Origin: Mageeibacillus sp. UBA4314
GTDB lineage: Bacteria; Bacillota; Clostridia; Saccharofermentanales; Saccharofermentanaceae
Assembly (NCBI GenBank): GCA_002394605.1
Contig: DGUI01000027.1
Location: forward strand, 9,348 to 73,347
Reading direction: 5' to 3'
Length of the DNA: 64,000 nt
The position numbers and the translations under genes are program-made. Positions 42,644-51,550 of this stretch are shown here, in pieces (the stretch's first letter is position 1; every line of letters starts with the position of its first letter). The notes beneath the pieces were generated by a model, which worked only from the letters and a program-made list of their open reading frames with translations, was not told the origin of the DNA and made no database searches.

Positions 42644-44006
42644 ATTCGGGATCAATCCCGGCCTTACCAGGATCAAAAGGTTGTGTGAGCTTCTCGGACA
42701 TCCCGAGAAGTCCTTCAGGGTTATCCATATAGCAGGTACCAACGGCAAAGGCTCGGCAACGGCATTTGCTTCATGCATGCTGGCTTCTTCGGGGCTTAAG
42801 GTGGGTGTGTATACATCTCCTTTCCTGGAGCGTTTCTCTGAGCGTATCAGGGTGATAGACGGTTACGAAGGACTGATCTCTTATTCAGAGGATGATTCAT
42901 ATGGCGAGATAGATACTGATTCACTATACAGGCTTTCTGAGGAAGTCAGGAAGGCATGTGACAAGGTGACAGCTGAAGGGATCGAGCACCCCACGGAATT
43001 TGAACTCGTAACCGCAGTCTGCTTCCTTTATTTCAAGGAGCAGGGAATAGATATAGCAGTCATGGAGACCGGGCTTGGCGGAAAGCTCGACTCGACTAAT
43101 GTTTTTGACGATCCCATTGCAACGGTGATCACTTCGGTGGGACTTGATCATATGGGAGTCCTTGGAGATACGGTCGACGACATCGCTCATGAGAAAGCAG
43201 GCATATTCAAGAAGGGGTGTCCTGCGTTCTGCCCTGATCCGCACAGCATGATATTAACTCCGGAAGAAGCGGATGCCGTAGAGAAGAGACTTAAGGAGGA
43301 AGCAGACCTTACAGGCTGCCCCTTAACGTTCATATCTCCGCGGACAGATACGGTCAGGTATACGGATGACCACAGGATGAGGTTTGTCTCTGATGCTCTG
43401 GGCGGCAGGGAGATCATAACGTCCCTTGCAGGAGACCATCAGTGTTCAAACTGTTCCGTAGCAGTAAGTGCTGTCCTTGAGGCAGCAGCAATGTGGCCTC
43501 AGATAACGGCTGATACATGCATGGAGGGGATCAGGCTGACACGCTGGAAATGCAGGGCTGAGATCATGTCAGATGACCCCTGTGTGGTCCTTGACGGCGG
43601 TCATAACCCGCAGGGCGCCAGGAGCTTTGTTGATGTGTACGGCAGACTCGACGGCGGAAAGCTGATAGATAAGCCCGTAAGGCTCGTGACAGGCGTCATG
43701 GGCGACAAGGATATCTCAGGGATAGTAGAGCAGTATAAGGCAGGCGGTCTTAAGATAGGCGAGATATGGCCCGTCAAGGTGGATAACCCCAGAACGGCAC
43801 TCCCCGATGACCTTTATAATATTTTTAATAAAGTGTATAATAAAGAGATTGACAGAGGCGGATCAGACATTCCAGAGGAGGCTGTACGGCTCGCCTATGC
43901 AAGATCACAAACAGATAACATGCCGCTGGTCGTTACAGGATCCCTGTATCTTCTGGGACAAGTGAGAGGCACATTGAAAGGAATCATCGGATGCACGACT
44001 ACTTGA
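42579..44006 (+). CDS. folC: Folylpolyglutamate synthase / dihydrofolate synthase
   Basis: A 475-residue Mur-ligase-type enzyme that adds glutamate to folates. P-loop HIAGTNGKGS (G53-S59), then YTSPFLERFSERI (substrate loop), METGLGGKLDSTNVF and SVGLDHMGVLGDTVDDIAHEKAGIFK. The C-terminal domain has VVLDGGHNPQGARSF. The start falls 65 bases inside gtrA; no other ATG, GTG or TTG is found between it and the first conserved residues, so the overlap appears real. A weak ribosome binding site may mean coupling to gtrA translation. Confidence 0.93.
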   Translation: MTDKRPTANRDQIPKFLTEANRFGINPGLTRIKRLCELLGHPEKSFRVIHIAGTNGKGSATAFASCMLASSGLKVGVYTSPFLERFSERIRVIDGYEGLISYSEDDSYGEIDTDSLYRLSEEVRKACDKVTAEGIEHPTEFELVTAVCFLYFKEQGIDIAVMETGLGGKLDSTNVFDDPIATVITSVGLDHMGVLGDTVDDIAHEKAGIFKKGCPAFCPDPHSMILTPEEADAVEKRLKEEADLTGCPLTFISPRTDTVRYTDDHRMRFVSDALGGREIITSLAGDHQCSNCSVAVSAVLEAAAMWPQITADTCMEGIRLTRWKCRAEIMSDDPCVVLDGGHNPQGARSFVDVYGRLDGGKLIDKPVRLVTGVMGDKDISGIVEQYKAGGLKIGEIWPVKVDNPRTALPDDLYNIFNKVYNKEIDRGGSDIPEEAVRLAYARSQTDNMPLVVTGSLYLLGQVRGTLKGIIGCTTT

Positions 44007-44887
44007 GTCTTATCTTGGGAATAAGCCCGATAGAAGAGAAGGATCTTATCCTTTTTGATGTAAGTGTTGAAGAGAAGGCGAACATCATCAGGCAGTTCAA
44101 CAGGGCTTTGCTCAATGCAAAGGGTGACGGTACTGATGTAGCGCAGATCTTCCTCAAGCCGCTGATAACGAAGTACCCGCAGTGGGGTGATACGGCTCTT
44201 GTCTTCGGTCTTTGCCTGGCGCGCGAAGGCCAGTTCTCCAGAGCTGTCCAGAGCCTGGAATTTGCGATCAACAACACGCTCGGTCATGAGCAGTATCTGG
44301 CCATTGCCCAGGATGCCCTGAGGAAGTGCAAGGAAGATGTTAAGATACCGGCAAGTGAACTTCCGCCGGTCAATTTCGCTGACAAGATGAAGAATGCCCA
44401 GATGGCTGAAGGTTCATCCCCCGCAGAGAGGAAGAACTATCAGGCTCCGATCCTGATGAAAGCGTCCAAGGGCGTTAACTCATTCCAGATGGCATCTGAC
44501 AAGGAACGCCGCGACATAATGATGAGATCGGCTTCCGGCGGAGACGAACTGGCGAGCGATGACATAGATATAGAGAGCATGATGACTCCTGCCGATAAGG
44601 CAAGGCTCGGTGTCAAGATCGGTATCGGCGTGGTGATCCTTGCCGCTGTCGCTCTTCTGGTGTTCCTCGTCATCATCCCTCTTCTCACAAAGCTTAAGCT
44701 TGCTGATGAGAATGCAGAGAGGATCGATTACATAATGGACAGATTCGAGGAATACAAGGACGATCCTGAGGTCAACCAGGTCCTCGTCGATTATGCCAAG
44801 AAGTTCAATATCACAAGTATAGACACAACTGCAGTCCAGACTTCCGCTTCCGCGGAGGATACGGCTGCCGCTTCAGAGAAAACTTAA
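43991..44887 (+). CDS. TPR-like membrane protein of unknown function
   Basis: A 298-residue protein. The first 125 residues look like helical TPR-type repeats (ANIIRQFNRALLNAK, WGDTALVFGLCLAREGQFSRAVQSLEFAIN). A polar linker (about 130-205) follows, then a single membrane helix (about 214-236, IGIGVVILAAVALLVFLVIIPLL) and a charged coiled-coil-like extracellular tail ending in Ser/Ala-rich sequence. This inside-helix-outside layout resembles scaffolding or regulatory proteins, but I recognise no family. AAAGGA precedes the ATG, which overlaps folC by 16 bases. Confidence 0.65.
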   Translation: MHDYLSLILGISPIEEKDLILFDVSVEEKANIIRQFNRALLNAKGDGTDVAQIFLKPLITKYPQWGDTALVFGLCLAREGQFSRAVQSLEFAINNTLGHEQYLAIAQDALRKCKEDVKIPASELPPVNFADKMKNAQMAEGSSPAERKNYQAPILMKASKGVNSFQMASDKERRDIMMRSASGGDELASDDIDIESMMTPADKARLGVKIGIGVVILAAVALLVFLVIIPLLTKLKLADENAERIDYIMDRFEEYKDDPEVNQVLVDYAKKFNITSIDTTAVQTSASAEDTAAASEKT

Positions 44888-44900
44888 CTTGGAGGGCAAG

Positions 44901-46406
44901 ATGAAGTATATAAGCACAAGAGGTTACGAGACTAAGTTTACGGCTGCCGAGGCCATCATGCAGGGCATTGCTCCTGACGGAGGTCTCTTCGTTCCTGAGG
45001 AGATACCTGTACTGTCCAGGGGCGATATCGAAGCAATGAAGAATATGAAGTACTACCAGCTGTCTGCCAAGGTACTGTCCAAGTTCCTTGATGGTTTTAC
45101 CGAAGAGGAACTCTTGGGCTACACGGCTGCTGCATACGCAGAGGAGAAGTGGGGTGAGAATACGGTTCCCCTCGTACAGATGAACCCGTACAATGACAGG
45201 GAGTACATTCTGGAACTGTGGCATGGTCCCACGTGTGCATTTAAGGATGTTGCACTGCAGCTCCTTCCTCACCTCATGACTGCATCCATCGCCAAGACAG
45301 GCGCGAAGGATAAGGTGTGCATCCTCACAGCGACCTCCGGCGATACTGGCAAGGCAGCTCTTGAGGGATTCAAGGATCTTCCCGGAACGGAGATCATCGT
45401 ATTCTATCCCACGGGCGGCGTATCTGAAGCACAGAAGCTCCAGATGGTAACGACGGGCGGCAGTAATACTCATGTCATCGCGGTCAACGGATGCTTTGAC
45501 GATGCGCAGACGGGTGTTAAGAAGATCTTCGGCGATGATTCTTTCGCTGCTGACCTCAAGGCGCACGGCATCAGGCTGTCTTCTGCAAACTCGATCAACT
45601 GGGGCAGGCTGGTCCCCCAGATCGCTTACTATGTATATTCTTACGTCGAGCTTCTCAGGACCGAGAAGATCGAAATGGGCGAGGCCATCAACATCGTCGT
45701 TCCCACGGGTAACTTCGGCAACATCCTTGCTGCATGGTTTGCAAAGCAGATGGGCATCCCGATCCACAAGCTCATCTGTGCGTCCAACCGTAACAAGGTA
45801 CTCTGTGATTTCTTCAACAACGGCAAGTATGACCGCAACAGGGAGTTCTACAAGACGACGTCTCCTTCAATGGATATCCTCATCTCCTCCAATCTGGAGA
45901 GACTCCTTTTCGAGGTCACGGAGAATAATTCCGCACTTGTAGTAGAGTGGATGAATTCGCTTTATTCAAAGGGCACATACACGGTCGACCAGAACACTCT
46001 TAAGGTCCTTCACAGGATGTTCGTAGGCGGATTTGCTGACGAGAAGGGTGTCTATAAGACAATCCTCGATGTATATGACAGGACTGATCATGTGATCGAT
46101 ACGCATACGGCCGTAGGCTTTAACATCTATAACCGTTATCACCAGAGATCCGGTGATGAGCATAAGACCGTATTTGCTTCCACGGCTTCCCCGTTCAAGT
46201 TCGCGCCTGCAGTAATGGATGCGATCAGGGGCGAAGGCTACAGCAACGGAAGATCTGTTGAGACTGTCATCTCCGAATTGTCGGAAGAGAGCGGCCTTGA
46301 GATCCCTGAGGGCATCAAGGACCTGTCTTCCAAGGAAATCAGGCACAAGGATGTCATCGATAAAGAAGACATGATGGACAAGGTCAGACAGATACTTATC
46401 GGGTAA
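44901..46406 (+). CDS. thrC: Threonine synthase
   Basis: A 501-residue PLP enzyme converting O-phosphohomoserine to threonine. MKYISTRGYETKFTAAEAIMQGIAPDGGLFVPE is the family start; K115 in HGPTCAFKDVALQLLP binds PLP; ATSGDTGKAALEGF, SANSINWGRLVPQIAYY and PTGNFGNILAAWFAKQMG are the phosphate-binding and conserved core. ATG at 44901 has GGAGG five bases upstream, in preference to TTG at 44889. It ends six bases before the next gene. A 318-codon reading frame on the opposite strand (44811-45767) is a shadow. Confidence 0.96.
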   Translation: MKYISTRGYETKFTAAEAIMQGIAPDGGLFVPEEIPVLSRGDIEAMKNMKYYQLSAKVLSKFLDGFTEEELLGYTAAAYAEEKWGENTVPLVQMNPYNDREYILELWHGPTCAFKDVALQLLPHLMTASIAKTGAKDKVCILTATSGDTGKAALEGFKDLPGTEIIVFYPTGGVSEAQKLQMVTTGGSNTHVIAVNGCFDDAQTGVKKIFGDDSFAADLKAHGIRLSSANSINWGRLVPQIAYYVYSYVELLRTEKIEMGEAINIVVPTGNFGNILAAWFAKQMGIPIHKLICASNRNKVLCDFFNNGKYDRNREFYKTTSPSMDILISSNLERLLFEVTENNSALVVEWMNSLYSKGTYTVDQNTLKVLHRMFVGGFADEKGVYKTILDVYDRTDHVIDTHTAVGFNIYNRYHQRSGDEHKTVFASTASPFKFAPAVMDAIRGEGYSNGRSVETVISELSEESGLEIPEGIKDLSSKEIRHKDVIDKEDMMDKVRQILIG

Positions 46407-46412
46407 TTCTAT

Positions 46413-48338
46413 ATGTCTGACAGGAAGAGGTTGATCAGAACGGGAATAGCAGCTGCCATTTTGGCCGCAGTCTATGTTGTTCTGATAGCTTTAGCTCCAA
46501 GGCTGTCTTTCTGGTCTTATCCCACAAGATTTAACTTCTCAGAGAATACGGAAGAGAAGGTCATAAACAGCGGTGATATATATGAGCATACCTTTAACAT
46601 GCCTTACGACAGGATCATCTCGATCGATCCCGGACTGAAGAACAATTCTTCGAATGTCATAAGCATTGACGGTACCATCGAGCTCATTGACGGCAACGGG
46701 AACGTAGTATCTTCCAGGCACGTTACATCTGCTTATGATTCCATATTCAGCTTAAGGGAACCGGTCGCCTGCGGGACAACTTATACGGTAAGGTTTACTG
46801 TTGTCTCGGTAGGATCAACGGGTCCTTCCGTCCTTATCAATGCTGATGACAGTAGCATGGTATTCACCATCGCAGGCACCGTCAGCGGATCATCTGCAAA
46901 GCTCATCTTTGCGGGCATCTATGTCCTGATATCCGCCATGGTGCTCCTTTATGTCTACAACCTCGACAAGAAGGGGATATCTGATGCAAAGATGGCTGAC
47001 AGGGTCTTCATCGGCGTTTTGATCCTGTGCTGTGTCTTCCTGATCTGCCAGTACTACGATCTGTTCATGATAATCAAGAGCGCGCTGCGCATGCTCGATT
47101 CGTTCAAGAGCGGCAACATTACTGATTATTACGGATTCTCCTATGCAAGTGAACTTACCTCACAGAGCAATAAGATGCTCTTTGCATATGAGTATAATTT
47201 CTTCCAGATCTTCTTTGTTGCCATACTGATGCTCCCGCTGTCCTTTGCATATAACGGTGACATCAACGGGGGCGGCATCGATGGCCTGATATGCGTTATC
47301 TACCTTGAGGTGATACTTGCGGTGCTCCTTATCGTTTGCCGCAGGCTTATAGGCAGGATAACAAAGATCACGTCACTTGATGATAAGTATCTGAAGGAAG
47401 TGCAGACCCTTTTTATCTTCTCGCCCATGCTCCTGTACATATCGGTCGCATACGGCCAGATAGATCTGATGTACATGATCGTTATCATACTGGCACTGCC
47501 TTTCTACTACAGGAAGAAGTACTATCTGTTCTCGCTTATCATGTCACTTGCAGTTGCCATGAAGACACTGCCGCTCATGATCTTCATTCCCCTGATACTT
47601 CTCGCAAATAAGAGGATCAGGGACATAGCAGTTAACTTCCTGATCGTTATGGTGCTGCCTGTGGCTACGGCGCTCATATTCGAAGGGTCTTCAGGTCACA
47701 AGGCGATATCTGCGGTAATCCGGGAGGATTACTCATATCTCGACAGGATAACCGAATGGCGCCTTGGTGACACAACATCCATCTTCGTCCTGTGCTTTGC
47801 GGCAATCTGCATAGTCTGCTTCATGCACAAGACGGATACGGAAGATAAGACAAAGTTCCTTTATGATTCGCAGCTTGCGGTATTTGCCGTATACGGGGCG
47901 TTCATCTCATTCGTTACGTGGCATCTGCAGTGGATGATCCCTGCAGTTCTGGCTCTGTCGCTTCTGATCCCGCTCATTAAGGACAAGAGGATCCTGATCA
48001 TGGATACCGTCCTCGAGATACTGTTCATAATGACGGCAGCATTCATGGGCACATCCACGCACATGACAAACTTCGGGATACTTCCCCTTATCACGAACGA
48101 GTATTCTGATGCTCCCGAAATGACGACGATATATAATAACATCTCTTCGATCACGACTGTTGTCATCAGGACATGTCTTGCGGCTGTTATCATGTATACT
48201 CTTTACATGCTGGTCAGGAACAGGAAAGAAGATAAGATCGAATACGTTCCTTCAAGCAGGACGGCAATAACTGGAAGAGGTCTTGTAATGTATGCAGTGA
48301 CGGCATTCTTCTGCTGGACTTTCTTCTATGTGGGGTGA
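46413..48338 (+). CDS. Polytopic membrane protein, GT-C (GT87-like) glycosyltransferase candidate
   Basis: A 641-residue protein. N-terminal helix (about 11-31), then an extracellular beta domain (about 35-155), then about eleven membrane helices to the end. The fold order and the segment VAYGQIDLMYMIVIILALPFYYRKKYYLFSLIMSLAVAMKTLPLMIFIPL match GT-C proteins of the GT87/DUF2029 type, where the sugar donor is a polyprenyl phosphate. FVTWHLQWMIPAVLALSLLIP is another typical loop-helix. The acceptor is unknown. Ribosome binding site is weak (CGGGTAA). It follows thrC after six bases and overlaps the queT region. Confidence 0.6.
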   Translation: MSDRKRLIRTGIAAAILAAVYVVLIALAPRLSFWSYPTRFNFSENTEEKVINSGDIYEHTFNMPYDRIISIDPGLKNNSSNVISIDGTIELIDGNGNVVSSRHVTSAYDSIFSLREPVACGTTYTVRFTVVSVGSTGPSVLINADDSSMVFTIAGTVSGSSAKLIFAGIYVLISAMVLLYVYNLDKKGISDAKMADRVFIGVLILCCVFLICQYYDLFMIIKSALRMLDSFKSGNITDYYGFSYASELTSQSNKMLFAYEYNFFQIFFVAILMLPLSFAYNGDINGGGIDGLICVIYLEVILAVLLIVCRRLIGRITKITSLDDKYLKEVQTLFIFSPMLLYISVAYGQIDLMYMIVIILALPFYYRKKYYLFSLIMSLAVAMKTLPLMIFIPLILLANKRIRDIAVNFLIVMVLPVATALIFEGSSGHKAISAVIREDYSYLDRITEWRLGDTTSIFVLCFAAICIVCFMHKTDTEDKTKFLYDSQLAVFAVYGAFISFVTWHLQWMIPAVLALSLLIPLIKDKRILIMDTVLEILFIMTAAFMGTSTHMTNFGILPLITNEYSDAPEMTTIYNNISSITTVVIRTCLAAVIMYTLYMLVRNRKEDKIEYVPSSRTAITGRGLVMYAVTAFFCWTFFYVG

Positions 48339-48342
48339 TGAT

Positions 48343-48861
48343 ATGAATATGGACGGAAGGAAACAAAATATACGTACGATAGTCTATACGGGTGTTGTGG
48401 CGGCACTTTATGTTGTGCTGACGCTTCCTTTCGCACAGGTTGCATACGGACCCGTCCAGTTCAGGATGGCTGAGGCGCTCACGATCCTTCTCGTATTCGG
48501 ACTGAGGTTCATACCGGGCGTGTCCCTTGGATGCCTTATCGCGAATGTACTCAATCCCGGAAGCCTTGGTCCGGTCGATATCATCTTCGGAACACTGGCA
48601 ACAGTCATCGCGGGATTCGGTTCAAGATGGATCGGAAAGAAGAAGGACGTACTTGGAATAATACCTCCCATCATCGCCAACGGACTTATAGTCGGCTTCT
48701 ATCTGCCGTTCCTTCTGGTCGATGAGGGGAGTTCGGTGAAGGGGTCAGCGATACTGATCAGCATGGGTGAAGTCGCGCTTAGTGAAACGGTCGTAATGGT
48801 CCTCATAGGACTTCCGCTCCTGCTGGTGATCAAGAGAACATCTCTTAAGGATAAACTTTGA
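48343..48861 (+). CDS. queT: QueT-family transporter (queuosine precursor ECF component)
   Basis: A 172-residue membrane protein with about five helices. IVYTGVVAALYVVLTLPFAQVAYGPVQFRMAEALTIL and IANVLNPGSLGPVDIIFGTLATVIAGFGSRWIG are the QueT signature; the family takes up a queuosine precursor as the substrate-binding part of an ECF transporter. ATG at 48343 is preceded by GGGGTGAT; an ATG at 48328 in the same frame overlaps the previous gene and is an alternative. No preQ1 riboswitch is seen upstream, where the gene is simply within the operon. Confidence 0.85.
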   Translation: MNMDGRKQNIRTIVYTGVVAALYVVLTLPFAQVAYGPVQFRMAEALTILLVFGLRFIPGVSLGCLIANVLNPGSLGPVDIIFGTLATVIAGFGSRWIGKKKDVLGIIPPIIANGLIVGFYLPFLLVDEGSSVKGSAILISMGEVALSETVVMVLIGLPLLLVIKRTSLKDKL

Positions 48862-48862
48862 T

Positions 48863-49483
48863 ATGGCACACTATTTTGACGAGGTCCCTGATACGAAGAC
48901 GGACCGCAGGATGATCGATTACAGGGTTGACGGAACGAACTTCACCTTCGTTACCGACAGCAGTGTATTCTCGCGCAGCGAGGTCGACTTCGGATCATCA
49001 TTGCTCATCGAGGAACTGATTAGGGACTGCAGGGAAGACGGCCGCGGCAGCGGGGATTTCCTGGACCTTGGATGCGGCGTCGGTGTCGTCGGGATCGTGT
49101 TCAAATACAAGTTCATGCGTTTTGAGGTTACGGGCGTGGATCTTAATTCGAGAGCCGTAAGCCTTGCCAATGAGAACGCATCGAAGAATGGGGTTAAGGC
49201 AAGATTTGTACAAAGTGATGTCTTGGATAAGATACCTGATAGTGTACAATTTGATGTTGTAGCTACAAATCCGCCGGTCAGGGCCGGCAAGGCAACGGTC
49301 TTCAGATTCTACGATGAAGCGTATGCCAGGATGAAGGATGGAGCTGCGATCTATGTGGTCCTGCAGAGGAAGCAGGGCGCTCCGTCCACGGAGAAGAAGC
49401 TGAACGAGCTGTTCGGCAATTGTGAGACACTGGCCATCAAGGGCGGATACCGCGTTATGAAGGCAGTAAAGAGAGGGGAATAA
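48863..49483 (+). CDS. RsmC-like class I SAM-dependent methyltransferase
   Basis: A 206-residue methyltransferase. The SAM-binding loop FLDLGCGVGVVGIV lies near residues 66-79, VTGVDLNSRAV holds the acidic ribose-binding residue, and VVATNPPVRAGK is the NPP(Y/F)-type motif of base N-methyltransferases. The layout (FVTDSSVFSRSEVDFGSSLLIEEL at the start) matches the catalytic domain of RsmC, which methylates G1207 of 16S rRNA. The exact target is not proven. Its TAA is followed directly by the ATG of the next gene. Confidence 0.85.
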   Translation: MAHYFDEVPDTKTDRRMIDYRVDGTNFTFVTDSSVFSRSEVDFGSSLLIEELIRDCREDGRGSGDFLDLGCGVGVVGIVFKYKFMRFEVTGVDLNSRAVSLANENASKNGVKARFVQSDVLDKIPDSVQFDVVATNPPVRAGKATVFRFYDEAYARMKDGAAIYVVLQRKQGAPSTEKKLNELFGNCETLAIKGGYRVMKAVKRGE

Positions 49484-50521
49484 ATGTTTGATCTGTTACC
49501 GTATCCTTTGACGGATTCGCTGCTGATGTTCTTTATCTACAGCTTTATCGGTTGGGTGATAGAGGTCATATACTACGGTGTTACTGAGGGGCATTTCATT
49601 AACAGGGGTTTTCTTAACGGACCTCTTTGTCCTGTTTACGGCATAGGATTCTACTGTGCATTGTGGTTCTTCGAACCGCTCAAGAGCAGTGTATCCGTTA
49701 TATTCTATGGTTCGGCAGTCTGCTGTACCGTTGTGGAACTTATCGCAGGCGTTATCCTCTATCAGGCATTCCACCTGAGATGGTGGGATTATACGGATTA
49801 TGCCATGAACTTCAAGGGATTCATCTGTTTCAGGTTCGGTATCTACTGGGGTATCGCGGGAACGCTTGGCGTATATCTGCTCCACCCTGCAGTCTTAAGG
49901 GTCATAGGATGGCTCAATTTCCCTGCCAAGGTGACGATCCTCGTGATCCTCGGCATTATAATCGTGATCGATATCATCGCTACGGTAGCAGGTATCATCG
50001 GGTTCTCCAATAAGCTCAAGCTGTTCACGAAGATATCATCGACCGTTAAGAGCACTTCTGATTTCATCGGCGGCAATATCTATGGAACTGTTGGTACCAT
50101 CATGGAGATGGAGGGCACGATCAAGGATTCCTACGATGAATACCGTAAGCTTGTTGAGACACACAAAGCTGAAGAGAATGAACTTGCAAGGCGTCACCGT
50201 GAGGAGGAGAAGGAATACTTCCAGAAGTTCCTCTCTTCCGGTAAGGATGCAGCGATCAAGACCAAGGATATCGCAGGCGGCAAGATGTTCGGACTCGTAA
50301 AGAGCTTCAACATCGTCGAGAAGAGGCTCATCCGTACCGTCAATGCCAAGAGCATCAAGTCCGGTGTGTCCAACGCATACGGCAAGGCACTCAATGTTAT
50401 CAGGTTCGGATACTTTAAGAACACTGCAAACAGCAACCCTGTCGATATGGTCCCTGAAGACATTACGCTTGAAGAAGAACAGAAGGTAATGAGCGAAGAT
50501 GAAGATATTGTCAGCGTCTGA
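49484..50521 (+). CDS. CmpB-like putative ABC transporter permease (PF06541-type)
   Basis: A 345-residue protein. Residues 1-180 contain about five membrane helices with the family signature SFIGWVIEVIYYGVTEGHFINRGFLNGPLCPVYGIG, then RWWDYTDYAMNFKGFICFRFGIYWGIAGTLGVY. Residues 185-345 are a cytoplasmic region with a coiled-coil stretch near 215-250 (EYRKLVETHKAEENELARRHREEEKEYF) and an acidic tail. The family is common in clostridia and has no firmly known substrate. GAGAGGGG precedes the ATG; the last 23 bases overlap yfcE. Confidence 0.8.
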   Translation: MFDLLPYPLTDSLLMFFIYSFIGWVIEVIYYGVTEGHFINRGFLNGPLCPVYGIGFYCALWFFEPLKSSVSVIFYGSAVCCTVVELIAGVILYQAFHLRWWDYTDYAMNFKGFICFRFGIYWGIAGTLGVYLLHPAVLRVIGWLNFPAKVTILVILGIIIVIDIIATVAGIIGFSNKLKLFTKISSTVKSTSDFIGGNIYGTVGTIMEMEGTIKDSYDEYRKLVETHKAEENELARRHREEEKEYFQKFLSSGKDAAIKTKDIAGGKMFGLVKSFNIVEKRLIRTVNAKSIKSGVSNAYGKALNVIRFGYFKNTANSNPVDMVPEDITLEEEQKVMSEDEDIVSV

Positions 50522-51014
50522 TATCCACGGTTCCATTAACTGGGCTCAGAAGATAATAGACAGGTTCCATGAAGAGAAGGCTGATAAGCTCCTTCTGTTA
50601 GGAGACCTGCTCTACCATGGTCCGCGCAATGATCTCCCCGGGGATTACCGGCCCAAGAAGGTCATAGAGCTCCTGAATTCCGAAGCTCACAACATCATAG
50701 CCGTCAGGGGCAACTGTGATACGGAAGTCGATCAGATGGTCCTTGAGTTTCCGATAATGGCAGACTATGCATATATCATCTCAGGCGAGACGGTTATCTT
50801 TGCTACACACGGCCATAAATACAATCCCAAGACACCTCCCGTATCGCTACCTGAAGGTGCCATACTCCTTTGTGGCCATACCCACATCACGGCAGATGAG
50901 AAGTATGAAGGGTTCAGATATATGAATCCGGGTTCGCCATCCATTCCCAAGAACGGCTCGAAGCCTTCTTATATCATCATCGAGGACGGGCGCGCCGAAC
51001 TCAAGGAATTCTGA
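50499..51014 (+). CDS. yfcE: YfcE-family metallophosphoesterase
   Basis: A 171-residue phosphodiesterase of the calcineurin-like superfamily: D8 and H10 in SASDIHGS, LLLGDLLYHGPRN, VRGNCDTEVDQ, FATHGHKYN and CGHTHIT supply the two-metal site. YfcE of E. coli cleaves artificial phosphodiesters; the natural substrate is unknown. GAAGGT and overlap with the preceding gene suggest coupling. Confidence 0.92.
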   Translation: MKILSASDIHGSINWAQKIIDRFHEEKADKLLLLGDLLYHGPRNDLPGDYRPKKVIELLNSEAHNIIAVRGNCDTEVDQMVLEFPIMADYAYIISGETVIFATHGHKYNPKTPPVSLPEGAILLCGHTHITADEKYEGFRYMNPGSPSIPKNGSKPSYIIIEDGRAELKEF

Positions 51015-51016
51015 TC

Positions 51017-51541
51017 ATGAAGAAGGTAACTGTTGCAATACTCTTTCTTTGTCTATGCCTGATCTATGTATCATCCTGCAGCTCAAAGACTGTTGAGTCT
51101 TCTTCAGAGAGAACAACAGATGTATATAAGTTTCTGGGTGAATATGCATATGATTCACCTCTCGTTGCATTTGTCTATGAACCTGTGGAAGGGGAAGACG
51201 AATCCGGCATCCAATACCGGAAAGTAACCGATATCGACGGTCTAATGAGATCCGGTGTTACTTTGCTTTTATACTTTACCAGCTCTATGTCAACTGATAT
51301 GGACGGCATTACGGCCGGAGCAGAGGATATTGCCCAGAATACCTGGGGAAAAGTGATCGTCCTCATGATCGATGTTCTCGAGAACAAGGATCTTGCGTCA
51401 CAATTCAATATCGAACAGGTGCCTGAATTCGTGATCGTAAGATCTTCCGGTGAGATATCGAGATTTGAAGGGTATAATCATGATATATGGACAATTAATG
51501 AAGTTACCGCTTGGCTAAAATCTAATGGAATAGAGGTCTGA
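51017..51541 (+). CDS. Thioredoxin-like lipoprotein lacking the CXXC motif
   Basis: A 174-residue protein. Lipobox VSSC at residues 18-21 after a hydrophobic signal predicts lipid attachment at C21. The rest follows a thioredoxin fold: GVTLLLYFTSSMSTDMDGI in place of the active-site helix, VIVLMIDVLENKDLASQFNIEQVPEFVIVRSSGEISRFEGY with the conserved cis-Pro (VPEF). The usual WCxxC is replaced by SSMSTD, so it cannot do disulfide exchange in the normal way. It starts two bases after yfcE. Function unknown. Confidence 0.7.
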   Translation: MKKVTVAILFLCLCLIYVSSCSSKTVESSSERTTDVYKFLGEYAYDSPLVAFVYEPVEGEDESGIQYRKVTDIDGLMRSGVTLLLYFTSSMSTDMDGITAGAEDIAQNTWGKVIVLMIDVLENKDLASQFNIEQVPEFVIVRSSGEISRFEGYNHDIWTINEVTAWLKSNGIEV

Positions 51542-51550
51542 AGACATAAT

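Noticed and set aside
44811..45767. A 318-codon open frame on the minus strand opposite thrC
   Set aside because: It lies opposite a clear threonine synthase, its translation shows no family pattern, and it has no ribosome binding site.
45472..45942. A 156-codon plus-strand frame inside thrC
   Set aside because: Out-of-frame shadow of thrC with biased composition and no start signal.
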